A stretch of DNA of 7,442 nt from a bacterium. Its GTDB lineage: Bacteria; Krumholzibacteriota; Krumholzibacteria; LZORAL124-64-63. A program made the translations under genes and the position numbers. Under the pieces are notes generated by a model. That model had not been told where the DNA came from. It searched no databases and saw only the letters and a program-made list of their open reading frames with translations. Of the stretch, positions 6,508 through 7,442 are shown piece after piece. Each line of letters opens with the position of its first letter. The first letter of the stretch is position 1. The DNA lies in contig VGXH01000081.1 of assembly GCA_016873405.1 (NCBI GenBank), forward strand, positions 1 to 7,442, read 5' to 3'.

Positions 6508-7442
6508 CAGTGGCTCCCGTCCGCGTGCCCGCCGGCGGCCGGCTGGCCCGGCGGCGGCAGCAGCGCGGCGCGGATCCGCGACTCGCTGTCCAGCAGGAAG
6601 GCGGCCTTGACGACCACCTCCTCGCCCGGCTCCAGTCCCTCGAGCACCTGCGCCAGGCCCTCGGCGCGGTCGCCGACGGTCACCTCGCGCGGCACGAAGC
6701 GCCCGCCGCCCTCGGCCACGAACACGACCTGCCGGCGGCCCGTGTCCAGGATCGCGTCGTCGGGGATGGCCAGGCCATCGCCGCGATCCACCTCCAGGAG
6801 CACGTCGGCATACATCCCCGGCCGCAGGTTCCCGAAGCCGTTGTCCAGGATCACGCGCGCGCGCAGCGTGCGCGTCGCGTCGTCGAGGACCGGGTACACG
6901 TAGTCGATGGTCCCCGGCAGCGAGAGCCCGGGTTCGTGCGGCAGCTGCACGCTCACCGCGCCCCCGGCCGCGACGTGGCGCGCCTCGTACTCGTAGAAGC
7001 GGACGTCCAGCCAGACCGCCGACAGGTCGCTCACCTGGAGCAGCTCCATTCCGGGCTCGACGGCCATGCCGACGTAGGCTTCGCGGCGCGTGACCACGCC
7101 GGACGCGGGCGAGCGCAGCGGCACCGCGCGCGCGACCTCGCCGGACTCTTCGAGCTTGGCGAGGAACCCCTCGGAAACGCCCAGCAGGCGCAGGCGGCGG
7201 CGCGCCGCCTCGGCCAGCGCGGCGGCGCCCGCGCGCGTGTCGTCGTCCGCGGCGCCCTGCGCCAGCGCCCGCGCGCGCAGCAGTTCCTCCTGCGTGGCGA
7301 CCAGCTCGGGCGAGTAGATGGTCAGCAGCGACCCGCCCGCGGCCACGCGATCGCCGACGGCGGCCACCGCGAGGGTCTCGATCCAGCCGCTCATGCGCGC
7401 CTGGACGCTGTGCTGGCGCGCCTGGTCGGCGGTGACGGTTTT
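6507..7442 (-). CDS. cusB: CusB-type periplasmic adaptor (membrane fusion protein), N-terminus beyond window
   Basis: The reading frame is open to the right edge, so the C-terminal 311 residues are visible. The ATG at 7394 is internal: the 16 residues before it (KTVTADQARQHSVQAR) continue the family pattern into the GWIE(T/K)L segment. In order from the visible end: half of the lipoyl/barrel-sandwich domain with GDRVAAGGSLLTIYSPEL; an alpha-helical hairpin rich in Ala, Arg and Leu (about 45-100); the second lipoyl half (SPASGVVTRREAYVGMAVEPG, about 110-130); a beta barrel (LSAVWLDVRFYEYE to LRPGMYADVLLEV, about 140-220); and a membrane-proximal domain ending LLDSESRIRAAL. The tail is Pro/Gly-rich and ends with two histidines (GHADGSH). 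It bridges the RND pump and an outer-membrane channel in the periplasm, and may hand over metal. The N-terminal signal and Met ligands of CusB would lie outside the window. It is coupled to the pump gene by TGATG overlap. The RND family next to it supports CusB over a multidrug adaptor. Confidence 0.88.
   Translation of the reverse strand, partial: KTVTADQARQHSVQARMSGWIETLAVAAVGDRVAAGGSLLTIYSPELVATQEELLRARALAQGAADDDTRAGAAALAEAARRRLRLLGVSEGFLAKLEESGEVARAVPLRSPASGVVTRREAYVGMAVEPGMELLQVSDLSAVWLDVRFYEYEARHVAAGGAVSVQLPHEPGLSLPGTIDYVYPVLDDATRTLRARVILDNGFGNLRPGMYADVLLEVDRGDGLAIPDDAILDTGRRQVVFVAEGGGRFVPREVTVGDRAEGLAQVLEGLEPGEEVVVKAAFLLDSESRIRAALLPPPGQPAAGGHADGSH

Noticed and set aside
7392..7394. ATG at 7394 as the start of the adaptor gene
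   Set aside because: The frame continues upstream to the window edge with residues fitting the CusB family, so this Met is internal.
1..7442. CRISPR array, tRNA, rRNA, insertion sequence or phage genes
   Set aside because: I saw no regular repeats, cloverleaf-like stretches, terminal inverted repeats or transposase/phage motifs in the window.

Overview
The window is very GC-rich DNA with long, dense bacterial genes. Organism type is inferred from gene content. The secreted hydrolase ends in a FlgD-like/type IX-style C-terminal module with the NPFNPAT signature, which is common in high-GC FCB-superphylum lineages such as Eisenbacteria/Krumholzibacteria-like bacteria. A fasciclin-domain lipoprotein and a CusBA-type metal efflux system show a double-membrane cell. 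No rRNA or other strict phylogenetic marker is present, so this placement is tentative.

Layout, left to right. (1) Positions 1-232, minus strand: the N-terminal part of a fasciclin (FAS1) domain lipoprotein, cut by the window edge. (2) Positions 233-536: a divergent intergenic region with a likely promoter in each direction and several inverted repeats. (3) Positions 537-1817, plus strand: a secreted alpha/beta-hydrolase-like protein with a C-terminal FlgD-like sorting/attachment module. (4) Positions 1818-1958: a convergent intergenic region with GC-rich hairpins. (5) Positions 1959-3095, minus strand: bamA (oah), encoding 6-oxocyclohex-1-ene-1-carbonyl-CoA hydrolase, the ring-opening enzyme of anaerobic benzoyl-CoA degradation. 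(6) Positions 3096-3264: an intergenic region with a promoter-like element and a 20-bp AT-rich dyad that looks like an operator for bamA. (7) Positions 3265-6507, minus strand: a CusA-type heavy-metal RND transporter. (8) Positions 6507-7442, minus strand: its periplasmic adaptor (CusB-type), overlapping cusA by one base (TGATG) and cut by the right edge.

How the genes work together: the adaptor and transporter form one translationally coupled operon for export of monovalent copper/silver. The outer-membrane partner is not in the window and could lie upstream, beyond 7442. bamA lies downstream on the same strand, but the 169-bp gap and its own promoter/operator-like signals suggest separate control. 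No other benzoyl-CoA pathway gene is visible, so bamA stands alone here. The most notable points are this isolated bamA in an apparently non-proteobacterial genome and the dyad in front of it.
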